A stretch of DNA of 64,000 bases from assembly GCF_000373585.1 (NCBI RefSeq), contig NZ_KB891904.1, forward strand, positions 1-64,000. Direction: 5' to 3'. The position numbers and the translations under genes are program-made. The notes beneath the pieces are model-generated. The model did no database searches, was not told the DNA's origin, and saw only the letters and a list, made by a program, of their open reading frames with translations. Shown here piece after piece: positions 54,349-63,143 of the stretch (position 1 is its first letter; every line of letters begins with the position of its first letter). This stretch comes from Streptomyces sp. MspMP-M5. GTDB taxonomy: Bacteria; Actinomycetota; Actinomycetes; Streptomycetales; Streptomycetaceae.

Positions 54349-54912
54349 ATGAATTCCTTCACCCTCCGTGCGGCGCAGCCGCACGCGGACGAGACGACGG
54401 CCCTCCTCGACTGGAGCAGCAACCACCTCGACGAGCTGGAACGCTGGGCGACCCGTCGCCAGGTGCGCATCCCGGGGCCGATCCTGGCCGGCATCCGGCG
54501 CCGGTATGCCGAGGACGACGGCGGGGCACCGGCTTTTGTCCCTCCCGTCTGGAACCGGAAGCCGAACTCCGTGCCCGCCGAGCAGGTACCGCAAGCCGCC
54601 CTGCTGTCCGCGCTCGAACGTGATCTGCTGATGTACGCGGCGTCCTTGGCCGAGGGAGGCATCGACGATCTGACGGTGACGACCATGACGGGTATCCCCG
54701 CGGCGTTCTACGCTCCCGAGAACCGTCGGTTGTTCCTGCCCGACTGGCTGGTGGGGACGGTCTGCGACCGTCTCTTCGCGCCGACGGCACTGTTCCCCGA
54801 GCCACCGCCGTCCACCGTCTCGTGGCTGTTCTTCCAGAGCCTGGTCCTCACGCCGCCGTCCGAACCGTCCGGCCCTGCGGCGCACGTCCTGGGCATCCGG
54901 GAGTCGGACTGA
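54349..54912 (+). CDS. Hypothetical protein next to the oxidase
   Basis: Protein of 187 residues from ATG 54349, 17 bases after the oxidase. No family recognised. The N-terminal half is helical (DETTALLDWSSNHLDELERWATRR). The middle has VPPVWNRKPNSVP and a Leu-rich ALLSALERDLLMYAASLAEGG. The C-terminal half has RRLFLPDWLVGTVCDRLF and VSWLFFQSLVL. It has no signal peptide or clear membrane span. The pairing suggests a partner or accessory of the oxidase. A hairpin starts four bases after its stop. Confidence 0.7.
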   Translation: MNSFTLRAAQPHADETTALLDWSSNHLDELERWATRRQVRIPGPILAGIRRRYAEDDGGAPAFVPPVWNRKPNSVPAEQVPQAALLSALERDLLMYAASLAEGGIDDLTVTTMTGIPAAFYAPENRRLFLPDWLVGTVCDRLFAPTALFPEPPPSTVSWLFFQSLVLTPPSEPSGPAAHVLGIRESD

Positions 54913-54915
54913 AGG

Positions 54916-54948
54916 CGGGCCCGCTACGCGACTGCCGTGGCGGGCCCG
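54916..54948 (+). terminator. Hairpin after the unknown gene
   Basis: Stem of 13 bases (54916-54928 and 54936-54948) with one G-T pair and a 7-base loop, starting four bases after the stop at 54912. Confidence 0.75.
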
Positions 54949-55129
54949 GCGGCGGCCCCTTCCCGCAGCGCCCGGAAGGCTTTCGCATCCCGGCGCCGCC
55001 GTGAGCGGTCGCCGACCGTCTGCCGGGCGTCGAGCCGCTGAGGTGTCACCGCCACCGGCCACCGGTGCCCAGAGCGCTGGACCGCCTCCTCGCATCGCAC
55101 TGTGGTCTCGACGCCTTCGGACTCGGCGC

Positions 55130-55197
55130 ACTTCGTCCCGGCCCTTGTCCGCGACGTCCAAGCGATCGGACGTCGCGGACAACGGCCGGGACGAAGT
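55130..55197. terminator. Very long hairpin between convergent genes
   Basis: Inverted repeat with 30-base arms (55130-55159 and 55168-55197), one mismatched pair and an 8-base spacer. It sits between the stop at 54912 (+) and the stop at 55315 (-). It is longer than a terminator needs to be; see the findings. The rest of 54949-55314 holds no gene that I can support. Confidence 0.7.
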
Positions 55198-55314
55198 CGT
55201 CGGTGCGTGCAGGAGAGGCGAAGGAGCGCAACGCGGCCGCCCGACAGGGCGCCTTTGGAAGGCCCGTTCCTGCACGCTCCGAGGAGGGAAGTCCCGTGGC
55301 GTCGGCGTTGCCGG

Positions 55315-56259
55315 TCAGCCGGGCAGGCGCAGGCCCGCCAGTTCGGCCACCTCGGCCAGTTCGTCGAGCAGTTCCACATCGAGGGGATTGTTGATCTGCG
55401 CGTAGCAGCGGACGGCGCCGGCGTCGCGGTAGGCGCGCAGGACCTCGGCCACCTGCTCCGGTGACCCCACGGCGCCGAAGCCGGCGATCTCCGCGGCGGG
55501 CTCACCGGTGTCCGCCACCCGTCGCGTCACCGTGGCCCGGTCGCGTCCGGGGCACAGGACGACGGACGCGGACACCGTGATGTCCCCCGGATCGCGCCCG
55601 GCCTCCTCACAGGCGATCGCCACCCGCCGGGCGGCCGCCCGCACCTGCTCGGGGGTGGTGAACGGAGCATTGAACTCATCGGCGTAGCGCGCCGCGAGAC
55701 GTGGCGTCCACCGCTTGCCCAGACCACCGACCACGAGCGGGGGGTGCGGCCTCTGATACGGCACGGGCAGCGCCGGGCAACGGTCGAGGCGGATGTGCCG
55801 CCCCTGATAGGAGACTTCCGCTCCGGGGTCGGCCGTCCACAGTCGCCGGATCACCTCCAGCGTCTCTTCAAGCCGGGAGAACCGCTCCGTGACGGAGGGG
55901 AAAGGAATGCCGTACGCCTGATGCTCGCGTTCGAACCAGGCCGCCCCCACCCCCAGTTCGAGACGGCCGCCGCTCATCGCGTCCACCTGTGCGGCCATCA
56001 ACGCAAGGACGGGCGCGTGGTGGAAGGTGACGGCGGACATCATCGTGCCCAGCCGCATACGCTGCGTGTCCCGGGCCAGGCCGGCCAGCAGGGTCCAGGC
56101 GTGCAGCGGCCCGGGACCGGGGGACCCGTCGCCGATGCGGACCAGGTGGTCACTGGTCATGAGAGCCTCGAAGCCGAGGTTCTCGGCCCGTTGCGCGAAC
56201 GTGCTCACCGCGTCGTAGGTGGTGCCCTGTTGGGGCTCGACGAGCAGACGCAGGGTCAT
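55315..56259 (-). CDS. LLM-class F420-dependent oxidoreductase
   Basis: Protein of 314 residues from ATG 56259, the start that begins the TIM barrel directly (TLRLLVEPQQGTTYD). Luciferase-like monooxygenase signs: FEALMTSDHLVR, MRLGTMMSAVTFHHAPVLA, SGGRLELGVGAAWFEREH and PHPPLVVGGLGKR. Actinobacterial members mostly use F420; a few use FMN. They oxidise alcohols or reduce imines and enones. It lies 110 bases downstream of the UDP-GlcNAc 2-epimerase on the same strand, so it may belong to that transcript. Substrate unknown. Confidence 0.85.
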   Translation of the reverse strand: MTLRLLVEPQQGTTYDAVSTFAQRAENLGFEALMTSDHLVRIGDGSPGPGPLHAWTLLAGLARDTQRMRLGTMMSAVTFHHAPVLALMAAQVDAMSGGRLELGVGAAWFEREHQAYGIPFPSVTERFSRLEETLEVIRRLWTADPGAEVSYQGRHIRLDRCPALPVPYQRPHPPLVVGGLGKRWTPRLAARYADEFNAPFTTPEQVRAAARRVAIACEEAGRDPGDITVSASVVLCPGRDRATVTRRVADTGEPAAEIAGFGAVGSPEQVAEVLRAYRDAGAVRCYAQINNPLDVELLDELAEVAELAGLRLPG

Positions 56260-56369
56260 GGCGTCCTTGCCTTTCCTCGTGGCTGGTCTCGATCGTGCGT
56301 GAGAGGGGGCGTCGGGTGGTTGCCGGGCCCGGCGTCGTAGTGCCGTGTGCACGGCCTGGGGTGGGCCCC

Positions 56370-57524
56370 TCACCGGCACGTCCGCAGTCCGGCCGGCTCA
56401 TCGGGGGAGGGAAGCCAGCGCTCGCTCAGTGCCTCCAGGCACCGTGCGGCGGCGTCGCCGCCTCCGTAGCAGACGATGCCCGGGCGCCGCATCGCCTCGT
56501 ACGCCTGGGGGTCGTCGAGCAGTCGGCCGACCTCTTTGACGATGAGTGCCGGATCGGTGCCCACCAGCCGGGCGCAGCCCGCGGCGACGCCCTCGGGCCG
56601 CTCCGTGCGGTCCCGCAGCACCAGCACGGGCGTCCCCAGCGTCGGTGCCTCTTCCTGTACCCCGCCGCTGTCGGTCAGGACCAGCACGGCTCGGTGCATC
56701 AGCTTGACGAACTCGGAATAGCGCAGCGGCTCGCAGAGCAACACCTGCGCGAAGGAGGAGAGGCGACTGTGGAAAACGCGACGGACTTCCGGATTGGGAT
56801 GGAGCGGGATGACGAAACGCAACGCCGGCTGGGCGCGGCACAACTCCGCCACGGCGGCGGCGACCCCGGCCATGGCAGGCCCCCAGGACTCTCTTCGGTG
56901 CATCGTCACAAGGACGGTCGGGTGACCGTCGGCGAAAGCGCCCAGCTCACGGCTCACGGTGTCGTCGGGACGGTCCAGCACGAGGTGCAGGGCATCGATC
57001 ACCGTGTTCCCCGTGACGTACACGTCGTCGGAACGCACCCCTTCGGCGAGCAGGTTTCCCGCGGCCTCGGCCGTCGGGGCGAAGTGCAGATCGGCGAGTT
57101 GGGTGATCAGCCGCCGGTTGATCTCCTCGGGGAACGGCTCGAATCTTTCTCCCGTGCGCAGACCGGCCTCGACATGGGCGACGGGTATGCGCTCGCACGC
57201 CGCGGCATAGGCGGCGGCGAACGCGGTGGTGGTGTCTCCCTGTACCACGGCGACGTCGACGAGTTCGTTGAGCAGCGGCTCTCCCAGCTCGTGGATGATG
57301 CGGCTCGCCATGGCGTTGAGCCGCTGGCCGGGACGCATGATGTCGAGGTTGTACTGCGGACGGAGGCCGAAGAGCTCGTTGATCTCGTCGAGCATGTCCC
57401 GGTGCTGGCCGGTGGTGATGACGACGGGCTCGAAACCGGGGGCGGCGTCGAGCGCGAGCACCAGCGGCGCGAGTTTGATGGCTTCGGGGCGAGTTCCGTA
57501 GACGATCCCCACGCGCAAGGCCAT
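56370..57524 (-). CDS. wecB: UDP-N-acetylglucosamine 2-epimerase (non-hydrolysing)
   Basis: Protein of 384 residues with GAGGGA before ATG 57524. The family marks are YGTRPEAIKLAPL, VVQGDTTTAFAAA, HVEAGLRTGERF, TMHRRESWG, HPNPEVRR and LTDSGGVQEEAPTLGTP. The enzyme interconverts UDP-GlcNAc and UDP-ManNAc. This provides ManNAc for cell-wall teichuronic-type polymers or for amino-sugar natural products. Here it diverges from a sugar dehydratase, glycosyltransferase and aminotransferase set, so a role in making a modified amino sugar is likely. Confidence 0.93.
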   Translation of the reverse strand: MALRVGIVYGTRPEAIKLAPLVLALDAAPGFEPVVITTGQHRDMLDEINELFGLRPQYNLDIMRPGQRLNAMASRIIHELGEPLLNELVDVAVVQGDTTTAFAAAYAAACERIPVAHVEAGLRTGERFEPFPEEINRRLITQLADLHFAPTAEAAGNLLAEGVRSDDVYVTGNTVIDALHLVLDRPDDTVSRELGAFADGHPTVLVTMHRRESWGPAMAGVAAAVAELCRAQPALRFVIPLHPNPEVRRVFHSRLSSFAQVLLCEPLRYSEFVKLMHRAVLVLTDSGGVQEEAPTLGTPVLVLRDRTERPEGVAAGCARLVGTDPALIVKEVGRLLDDPQAYEAMRRPGIVCYGGGDAAARCLEALSERWLPSPDEPAGLRTCR

Positions 57525-58001
57525 GTGTTCCCTCTCTCGGGCGCCGAACAGCGAAGAATTGAACGGGAAGTCGGCTCTCAGTTCACTGACTTCGACCTGA
57601 AACGACCTGCAGACAATGCCCTTGGACTCCCCGTTACGCGGCTGATTCCTCTTGACCTATAAGGGGGAACCGAACGGGTGATGGCGCGACACGGTCAATA
57701 GCTGCGCCGACGTGCGCCTGCCTTATGCCGCAATGGCGGGCAGGTTTTGGCAGAGTAGCCTTACATACGCCCAGTGTCCGGTCAACGATCTTCCGGATGC
57801 ATCGATCAATCGCCCTTGCGCGACTATCTGTTCGCTGTGCTAGCGTGCGGCGCAGTCCGGCTGGGGTACACAGTCGATATCAGCTGGCGCGTGATTGACG
57901 AACGGCGCGTTCTTTCTCAAGTCTGTCATGACTGTCCGGCATGCACACCGAATCCGTGTGCGCGCAGGAATAGTCTCGGAAAAGGGAGATCGGGGGCCCA
58001 T
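57525..58001. promoter_or_regulatory. Divergent region between epimerase and dehydratase
   Basis: About 480 bases without a convincing gene, with stretches of lower G+C (57640-57780). It must carry promoters for both the epimerase (-) and the dehydratase operon (+). TTGACC at about 57652 could be a -35 element, but I could not pair it with a clear -10 box. Confidence 0.45.
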
Positions 58002-59213
58002 GTGAACCATGCCATGCACGTAGTTCCGGCTGCCGGAGGCGATGCGCTTCTTTCGTTCGGCCGCCCCGCTTATGACGAACGCGAGGTGGCAGCGGTCGTA
58101 GCCGCCCTGCGTTCCGGGGACTTGGCCACGGGCGCGATCACCAGGGAATTCGAGGCCGAATTCGCTGAGTCCTTCGGCTTTGCGCACGCACTCGCGGTGA
58201 CGTCCGGCAGCACCGCGAATCTCCTGGCCGTCGCGGCCATGCTCCAACTCGGCCGGGCCGAGCCGGGCGACCGGGTCGTCGTATCCGGCGCGACCTTCGT
58301 CAGCGCGGTCACTCCGGTCGTCCAACTCGGTCTGATCCCCGTGTTCGTCGACGTGGCTGCCGGTGACGTCAACACCGATCTCGACCTGGTCGAGCAGGCC
58401 GTCGCCGAACACGGCGCACGCGGTGTCCTGTTGCCGCACACCCTCGGCCAGGCCCTGCCGATGAAGCGCCTCGCCGAGATCAAGCGCCGCCGCGGTGTCT
58501 TCGTCATCGAAGACTGCTGCGAATCGTTAGGGGCCGCCGACGGCTCCAACCCGGTGGGCTCCGCCGCCGACGTGGCGACCTTCAGCTTCTACGCCGGCCA
58601 TCACCTCACCATGGGCGAGGGCGGCGTGGCGGCCAGCCACTCCAAGGAGATCGACTCCGTTCTGCGCAGCCTCCGTGCCTTCGGCCGAAACCCCGACTAC
58701 CGACTCGGGCGCTTCGAGCACCCGGTCGACGACCGTCCACTGGCTCCGGAGGAGCGGTACATCCACCTCACGCTAGGCTACAACGCCAAAATCACCGACT
58801 TCCAGGCCGCGTTCGGCCGCGTGCAGCTCACCCGGCACGCGGAGCTCGCCCGACAGCGGCGACAGCTCGCCGCCGAAATGGCCACCGTGCTCCGGGAGTT
58901 CGGATGGACGGTGCTGGGAGACCCCGTCGCGCCGGGCGCCTCCCCCTTCGCGGTAGCGGTCCTCCTCCCACAGGGCCTGCCGCTCACCCGCGCCGTCAAC
59001 GTGCTGCTGGAGCACGGCATCGATCCCCGCGGCTTCCTCGGAGCCTCCCAGCCGCATCAGCCCTGCTTCGACGGCGTGACCACGATCGTCCACGAGCCGT
59101 ACGTCCACACGCGCACGCTGGCCAAGCGCGGGCTGCTGCTGGGCTGCCCGCCCCGGACCGACCGCGCCGCAGCCCTCAAGGCCCTGCGCGGAGCCCTGGA
59201 GTCGCTGTCATGA
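58002..59213 (+). CDS. DegT/DnrJ-fold PMP-dependent sugar 3-dehydratase-like protein
   Basis: Protein of 403 residues from GTG 58002 (GGGGG five bases upstream; ATG 58014 is an alternative). DegT/DnrJ/EryC1 fold: AVTSGSTANLLAVAA for the phosphate loop, FVIEDCCESLGA, and YNAKITDFQAAFGRVQL. In ordinary sugar aminotransferases the motif after SFY carries the PLP lysine; here it reads SFYAGHHLTMGEGG, with His200 in place of Lys. That change marks the E1/RfbH/ColD branch, PMP-dependent 3-dehydratases of 4-keto-6-deoxysugars. The Cys residues that bind the [2Fe-2S] cluster in E1 and SpnQ are not seen (the stretch reads GRNPDYRLGRF), so it is closer to the cluster-free ColD type. Codon 176 is TTA. 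Its stop overlaps the glycosyltransferase. Confidence 0.85.
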   Translation: MNHAMHVVPAAGGDALLSFGRPAYDEREVAAVVAALRSGDLATGAITREFEAEFAESFGFAHALAVTSGSTANLLAVAAMLQLGRAEPGDRVVVSGATFVSAVTPVVQLGLIPVFVDVAAGDVNTDLDLVEQAVAEHGARGVLLPHTLGQALPMKRLAEIKRRRGVFVIEDCCESLGAADGSNPVGSAADVATFSFYAGHHLTMGEGGVAASHSKEIDSVLRSLRAFGRNPDYRLGRFEHPVDDRPLAPEERYIHLTLGYNAKITDFQAAFGRVQLTRHAELARQRRQLAAEMATVLREFGWTVLGDPVAPGASPFAVAVLLPQGLPLTRAVNVLLEHGIDPRGFLGASQPHQPCFDGVTTIVHEPYVHTRTLAKRGLLLGCPPRTDRAAALKALRGALESLS

Positions 59214-60385
59214 AGATCCTGCTCGTGGCGGAGAAGTATCCCCCCATCGTCGGCGGCGGCGAGACGCACCTCCACCAACTGGCCGAGGGGCTGGTTGCCC
59301 GCGGCCACGAGGTGACGGTGGCCACCGAGGCCGTCCCCGACGGCCCGGAGCGCCGGCTCTACCGCGAGGGGGCGGTGCGCATCCGCGAACTCACCGGGCT
59401 GATGGATGCCTGCCGGCGCCTGGACGCCAAGGCGGCGGTGGCGAGTCTGCACTCCCTGTTCACCACCAGCGACGCCGACGTCATCCACGTCTTCAACTAT
59501 GTGCCGGCGCTCCTGACCAGCTGGCTCCGGCCGGCGATCGGTGCCCAGCTGGCCGTCTCGCTGTTCGAGACGCACATGCCGGGGCAGCGCGTCTTCGACC
59601 TCTGGGGCGACTACCCGCTGGAGCGGTCCCTGCAACGCGGGCTCGTCGACAACCTACGGCCCGATGTGATGGTGTGCGGTTCTCAGGCGTACCGGCGCTG
59701 GGCACTCGACGCCGGCTTCGCCGACCAGGACATCCACGTCGTGGAGTTCGGCACCGACCTCGGCCGTTTCCGCGACGACGGTGCCGCCCGCGCCCGCTGG
59801 CGCACCCGCCACGGCGTCGCCGACGACGAGACCGTCTTCCTGATCCCCGCACGTCCCGTGCCACGCAAGTGCATCGAGGACGCGGTGACGGCGCTGGCCC
59901 GGCTGGTCGCGCGGCATCCGCGCACCCGCCTCGTCCTGACCACCCCCACCGCGCGCACACTCGACTCCTACGCCCACAAGCTACGGGCCCTGGCGGACGA
60001 ACTCGGCGTCGCGGACCGGGTGATCTGGGAACAGGGACTCTCCTGGCACGACATGCCGACGTTGTTCTGCGGTGCCGACGCGGTGGTACTGCCCTCCTCC
60101 CACGAGGGATTCGGTATCGCCCTCGTGGAAGGGATGGCCAGCCGGCGTCCCGTGATCACCTCGAACGTCGAGGGCCACGACGAGGTCATCGACCACGGGC
60201 GCACCGGGTTCCTCTACCCGGCGCGCGATGCCGAGGCACTGGCCCAGTGCATGGAGCGCGTCGTCACCTCGGACCTGGAGGACCTCGTGACGGCGGCGCA
60301 CGCCGAAGCGGAGCGCCGCTTCTCCTCCGCGGCGGTCGCCGCCGGGCACGAACGAGCCTACGAAGCGGCGTGTGCCCAGCGGTGA
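59210..60385 (+). CDS. GT4-family glycosyltransferase
   Basis: Protein of 391 residues starting by ATGA overlap with the dehydratase. N-terminal GT-B features: LLVAEKYPPIVGGGETHLHQLAEGL with the Gly-rich acceptor loop. C-terminal donor domain: FLIPARPVPRK, VIWEQGLSWHDMPTLF and the EX7E motif in SSHEGFGIALVEGMASRRP. GT4 enzymes are retaining transferases that use nucleotide sugars. The position suggests that it attaches the sugar made by its neighbours to an acceptor, or acts in a pseudo-disaccharide pathway. No signal peptide or membrane segment; cytoplasmic. Confidence 0.93.
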   Translation: MKILLVAEKYPPIVGGGETHLHQLAEGLVARGHEVTVATEAVPDGPERRLYREGAVRIRELTGLMDACRRLDAKAAVASLHSLFTTSDADVIHVFNYVPALLTSWLRPAIGAQLAVSLFETHMPGQRVFDLWGDYPLERSLQRGLVDNLRPDVMVCGSQAYRRWALDAGFADQDIHVVEFGTDLGRFRDDGAARARWRTRHGVADDETVFLIPARPVPRKCIEDAVTALARLVARHPRTRLVLTTPTARTLDSYAHKLRALADELGVADRVIWEQGLSWHDMPTLFCGADAVVLPSSHEGFGIALVEGMASRRPVITSNVEGHDEVIDHGRTGFLYPARDAEALAQCMERVVTSDLEDLVTAAHAEAERRFSSAAVAAGHERAYEAACAQR

Positions 60386-60695
60386 CCGGCCACCCTACGA
60401 AGCACCGGCCGACCCCCGACACCGAAGAGCGGGATCTGACGCTCTCCCGCCCAAGGCCGGGAGGTTGTGCGGGGCGCCCCGTGGAATTCCTGCTTCGTTG
60501 CCGACTGCCCGCCTGCGTGCGGGCCTCACGCACGCCATGGGCACACCCACAAGCCAGTCGGATCACAGGTGGAGATCAAAACTGCGGGTCAGAGCACAAC
60601 GATCCGCCCGGCGGCGCATCGCAGCTCCTTGCCTGCTCCGCAGAAGTCCGTTTCCTCTCCGCCCCTCAAGGGCGGAGCACCCACAAAGGAACGCG
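60386..60695 (+). other. Intergenic region with 5' leader hairpin
   Basis: About 310 bases with no supported gene. A perfect 8-base stem, CTCCGCCC / GGGCGGAG with a 5-base loop, lies at 60657-60677, just before the ribosome site (AAAGGA) of the next gene. It resembles the right-end hairpins of IS605-type elements, so this may be another element scar, or a leader structure affecting translation. Confidence 0.4.
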
Positions 60696-61796
60696 ATGAG
60701 CGCACAACATGCCCTGGTCCACCACACGCCGCAGGTACTCCCCGAACGCGCAGGCCAGTTGGCGGAAGCACTGTCCGCCTGGCTCCGAGGCGGCGGAACC
60801 CAGCAGCCCGACGGCGCCTACTGCGGATGGCAGGAACCCGACGGCCGCCTCTCCTATCCGTACCCGGAAATCACCGGATACATCCTGACCTTCTTCGCCC
60901 ACGAGACACTGACCGCACCCGAGCGCAAGAGGGCGGACGCGGCGGCCTCATGGCTGGCCGACCGCATCGACGGCGGAGACTACTCCTGCCGCCCCGATCA
61001 CGGCGACGGCAGAGTCTTCCTCTTCGACATCGGCATGATCACCCACGGCCTGCTGTCCTACGGCCGGCGCGCCGGTGACCAGCGACTGATCACCTCCGGA
61101 CGCACCGCGGCGCAGTTCCTCCTCGACCACCTGCCGACCACCGGACACCCCCACCCCCTGGCCACCGGGCAACAGCCCACCGGAGCCGATCCGACCTGGT
61201 CGAACTCCGGCAGCGCCCACCTGCTCAAACTGCTGCAAGCGCTGGTCAGCGCGGACGACGCCGGCGTCCCAGGAGCCGCCGAAGCCGCCGGGCAGCTGGT
61301 GGACGCCACGCTCGCCCAGCCCACCCCACCCGAGGCAGCACCCGTCGAGACCTGCCCCGGCAGCGATCTGATCAGCCTGCACGCCGCGTGCTACGCCGCC
61401 GAGGGCCTGTGGATCTGGGACACGGCCCGCCGCCGGCCACAGGCCCGCGAACACGCGGCCCGGATCACCAAGTGGGTATGGCAACAACAGCTCGCCGAGG
61501 GCGGTTTCACCACCTACGCACACCGCACGGACGGCCCCGCCTCCGACCGGACACAATCCGACGTGCTGGCCCAGGCCATCCGCCTGGCCAAGCTGCTGGA
61601 CCTACGGCCCGACGGGTTCGACGCGGCGCTCTCGACGCTGGCCAACAGCCTCCACACAGACAACGGCAAGGCAGCGGCCCTCTACTGGCCCCAGGCCACG
61701 CAACCGCACCGCAACTGCTGGAGCTCCATGTTCGCCTGCCAGGCACTGCGCCTGTGCAGCGGCAAGGCCAGCCTGGCCTGGCACGAACTGATCTAG
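60696..61796 (+). CDS. Unknown protein, possible alpha/alpha-barrel fold
   Basis: Protein of 366 residues. No family named with confidence. The chain is helical and shows repeated blocks with aromatic pairs: YCGWQEPDGRLSYPYPEITGYIL, then DIGMITHGLLSYGRRAGD, then SLHAACYAAEGLWIWDTARRR, then WVWQQQLAEGGFTTY, then HRNCWSSMFACQAL. This layout recalls alpha/alpha-toroid proteins such as 6-hairpin glycosidases or cellobiose 2-epimerase-like folds. In a sugar locus that would fit an isomerase, epimerase or hydrolase. Fold assignment is a guess from pattern. It ends 25 bases before the aminotransferase and probably shares its transcript. Confidence 0.7.
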   Translation: MSAQHALVHHTPQVLPERAGQLAEALSAWLRGGGTQQPDGAYCGWQEPDGRLSYPYPEITGYILTFFAHETLTAPERKRADAAASWLADRIDGGDYSCRPDHGDGRVFLFDIGMITHGLLSYGRRAGDQRLITSGRTAAQFLLDHLPTTGHPHPLATGQQPTGADPTWSNSGSAHLLKLLQALVSADDAGVPGAAEAAGQLVDATLAQPTPPEAAPVETCPGSDLISLHAACYAAEGLWIWDTARRRPQAREHAARITKWVWQQQLAEGGFTTYAHRTDGPASDRTQSDVLAQAIRLAKLLDLRPDGFDAALSTLANSLHTDNGKAAALYWPQATQPHRNCWSSMFACQALRLCSGKASLAWHELI

Positions 61797-61821
61797 CCGC
61801 GCCACTGCGAAAGGCCCACCA

Positions 61822-63132
61822 ATGAGTGACTCGGTCCTGCTGTCGGCACGTCAGCCCCTGCCGCCGATCGACTACAGCCATGCGGCCGGAGCATGGATCC
61901 ACACCGCCGACGGCGACCGCCTGCTGGACGCCGCCAGCGGCCTGATCTGCGTCAACATCGGCCACGCCCACCCGCACGTGGTCGAACAGATCGCCCGCCA
62001 GGCACGCACCGCCACATTCGCCTCCCCCGGGGCCCTCCTCCCGCACATGCAAGAAGAACTGGCCTTAAGGCTGACCGAGGCCGTCAACAGACCAGGGGAC
62101 AAAGTCAGCCTCTCCTGCTCCGGAACCTCAGCCGTGGAACTGGCCATCTCCTACGCCCGGCTCATCCAACGCTCGCGCGGCCAGGACGGCAGGCACCACA
62201 TCCTCACCGCCCGACTCGGCTACCACGGCAACAGCGCACTGACCCTGGGACTTTCCGGACACCGCCGACGCCGCCCGCACCCCGACGACACCCTGGGCCT
62301 GGCCCCCACCTTCGACCCGCCCTACCCAGGACACCACCACAACTGCCCCCACCTCCGATGCCAGGCAACCTGCGCCGACACCGTCGCCGAAGCCATCGAC
62401 CGCCTGGGCGCCGAGTCCGTCGCAGCCGTGCTCATCGAACCGGTCAACGGCACGACAGGCGGCGCCTACGTCCCACCCCCCGGCTACCTGGCGGCGCTGC
62501 GCCGAGCCTGCCACGACCTCGGCGTGCTGGTCATCCACGACGAAGTCCTCACCGGCCTGGGCCGGACCGGCCTGCCACTGGGCGCGGACCACTGCGCAGA
62601 CGCCGCGGCGGACATCGTGGTGCTCTCCAAGGGCCTGTCCGCCGGATACGTCCCGCTCTCGGCGGTACTCGTCAACCCCGCAGGCGTGGACCAACTCCGC
62701 TCCTCACCAAGACCGCTGCCGCTGATGGGCACCATGTCGGCGACGCCCCTGCAGGCCGCGGCGGGGCTCGCCGTCCTCGACGTGCTCGCCGAACTGGGCG
62801 CACTGGACCCCACCCGCGTCCGGGGCCAGGACGTCACCGCCGCCGTACAGGCGGTGCAAGGGCTGCCCGTGGTGCGCGAGACCCGCGGACTGGGCTACTT
62901 CCACGCCGTGGAGCTCGAGCCGGGCACGCAGGCCGCCGCCCTCACGGCCGCCCGCGACGAGCGGCTGCTGCTCTACCCCTTCAACGGATTCCACACCGAC
63001 GGCACGGGCGAGGGACTGATCGTCGCACCCCCACTGAACTCCTCCCCCTCCGAAGTCGACTTCCTGGCACACGGCCTGCACCGTGCACTGCAACGCGCAT
63101 CCAGCCGGTCCACAGTCCCCCACCACCGCTGA
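61822..63132 (+). CDS. Class III PLP aminotransferase
   Basis: Protein of 436 residues. Class III marks: GLICVNIGHAHPHVV, SCSGTSAVELAISYAR, AVLIEPVNGTTGGAYVPP, VIHDEVLTGLGRTG and the PLP lysine Lys270 in VLSKGLSAGY. A Cys/His-rich loop (HHHNCPHLRCQATC) stands where related enzymes have an RCPFG-type segment. Class III enzymes aminate omega-carbons of amino acids, keto groups of sugars or aldehydes of cyclitols. In this setting a 6-aldehyde sugar or cyclitol substrate is plausible. Codon 82 is TTA (62065-62067). Confidence 0.9.
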   Translation: MSDSVLLSARQPLPPIDYSHAAGAWIHTADGDRLLDAASGLICVNIGHAHPHVVEQIARQARTATFASPGALLPHMQEELALRLTEAVNRPGDKVSLSCSGTSAVELAISYARLIQRSRGQDGRHHILTARLGYHGNSALTLGLSGHRRRRPHPDDTLGLAPTFDPPYPGHHHNCPHLRCQATCADTVAEAIDRLGAESVAAVLIEPVNGTTGGAYVPPPGYLAALRRACHDLGVLVIHDEVLTGLGRTGLPLGADHCADAAADIVVLSKGLSAGYVPLSAVLVNPAGVDQLRSSPRPLPLMGTMSATPLQAAAGLAVLDVLAELGALDPTRVRGQDVTAAVQAVQGLPVVRETRGLGYFHAVELEPGTQAAALTAARDERLLLYPFNGFHTDGTGEGLIVAPPLNSSPSEVDFLAHGLHRALQRASSRSTVPHHR

Positions 63133-63143
63133 AAGGCACCAAC

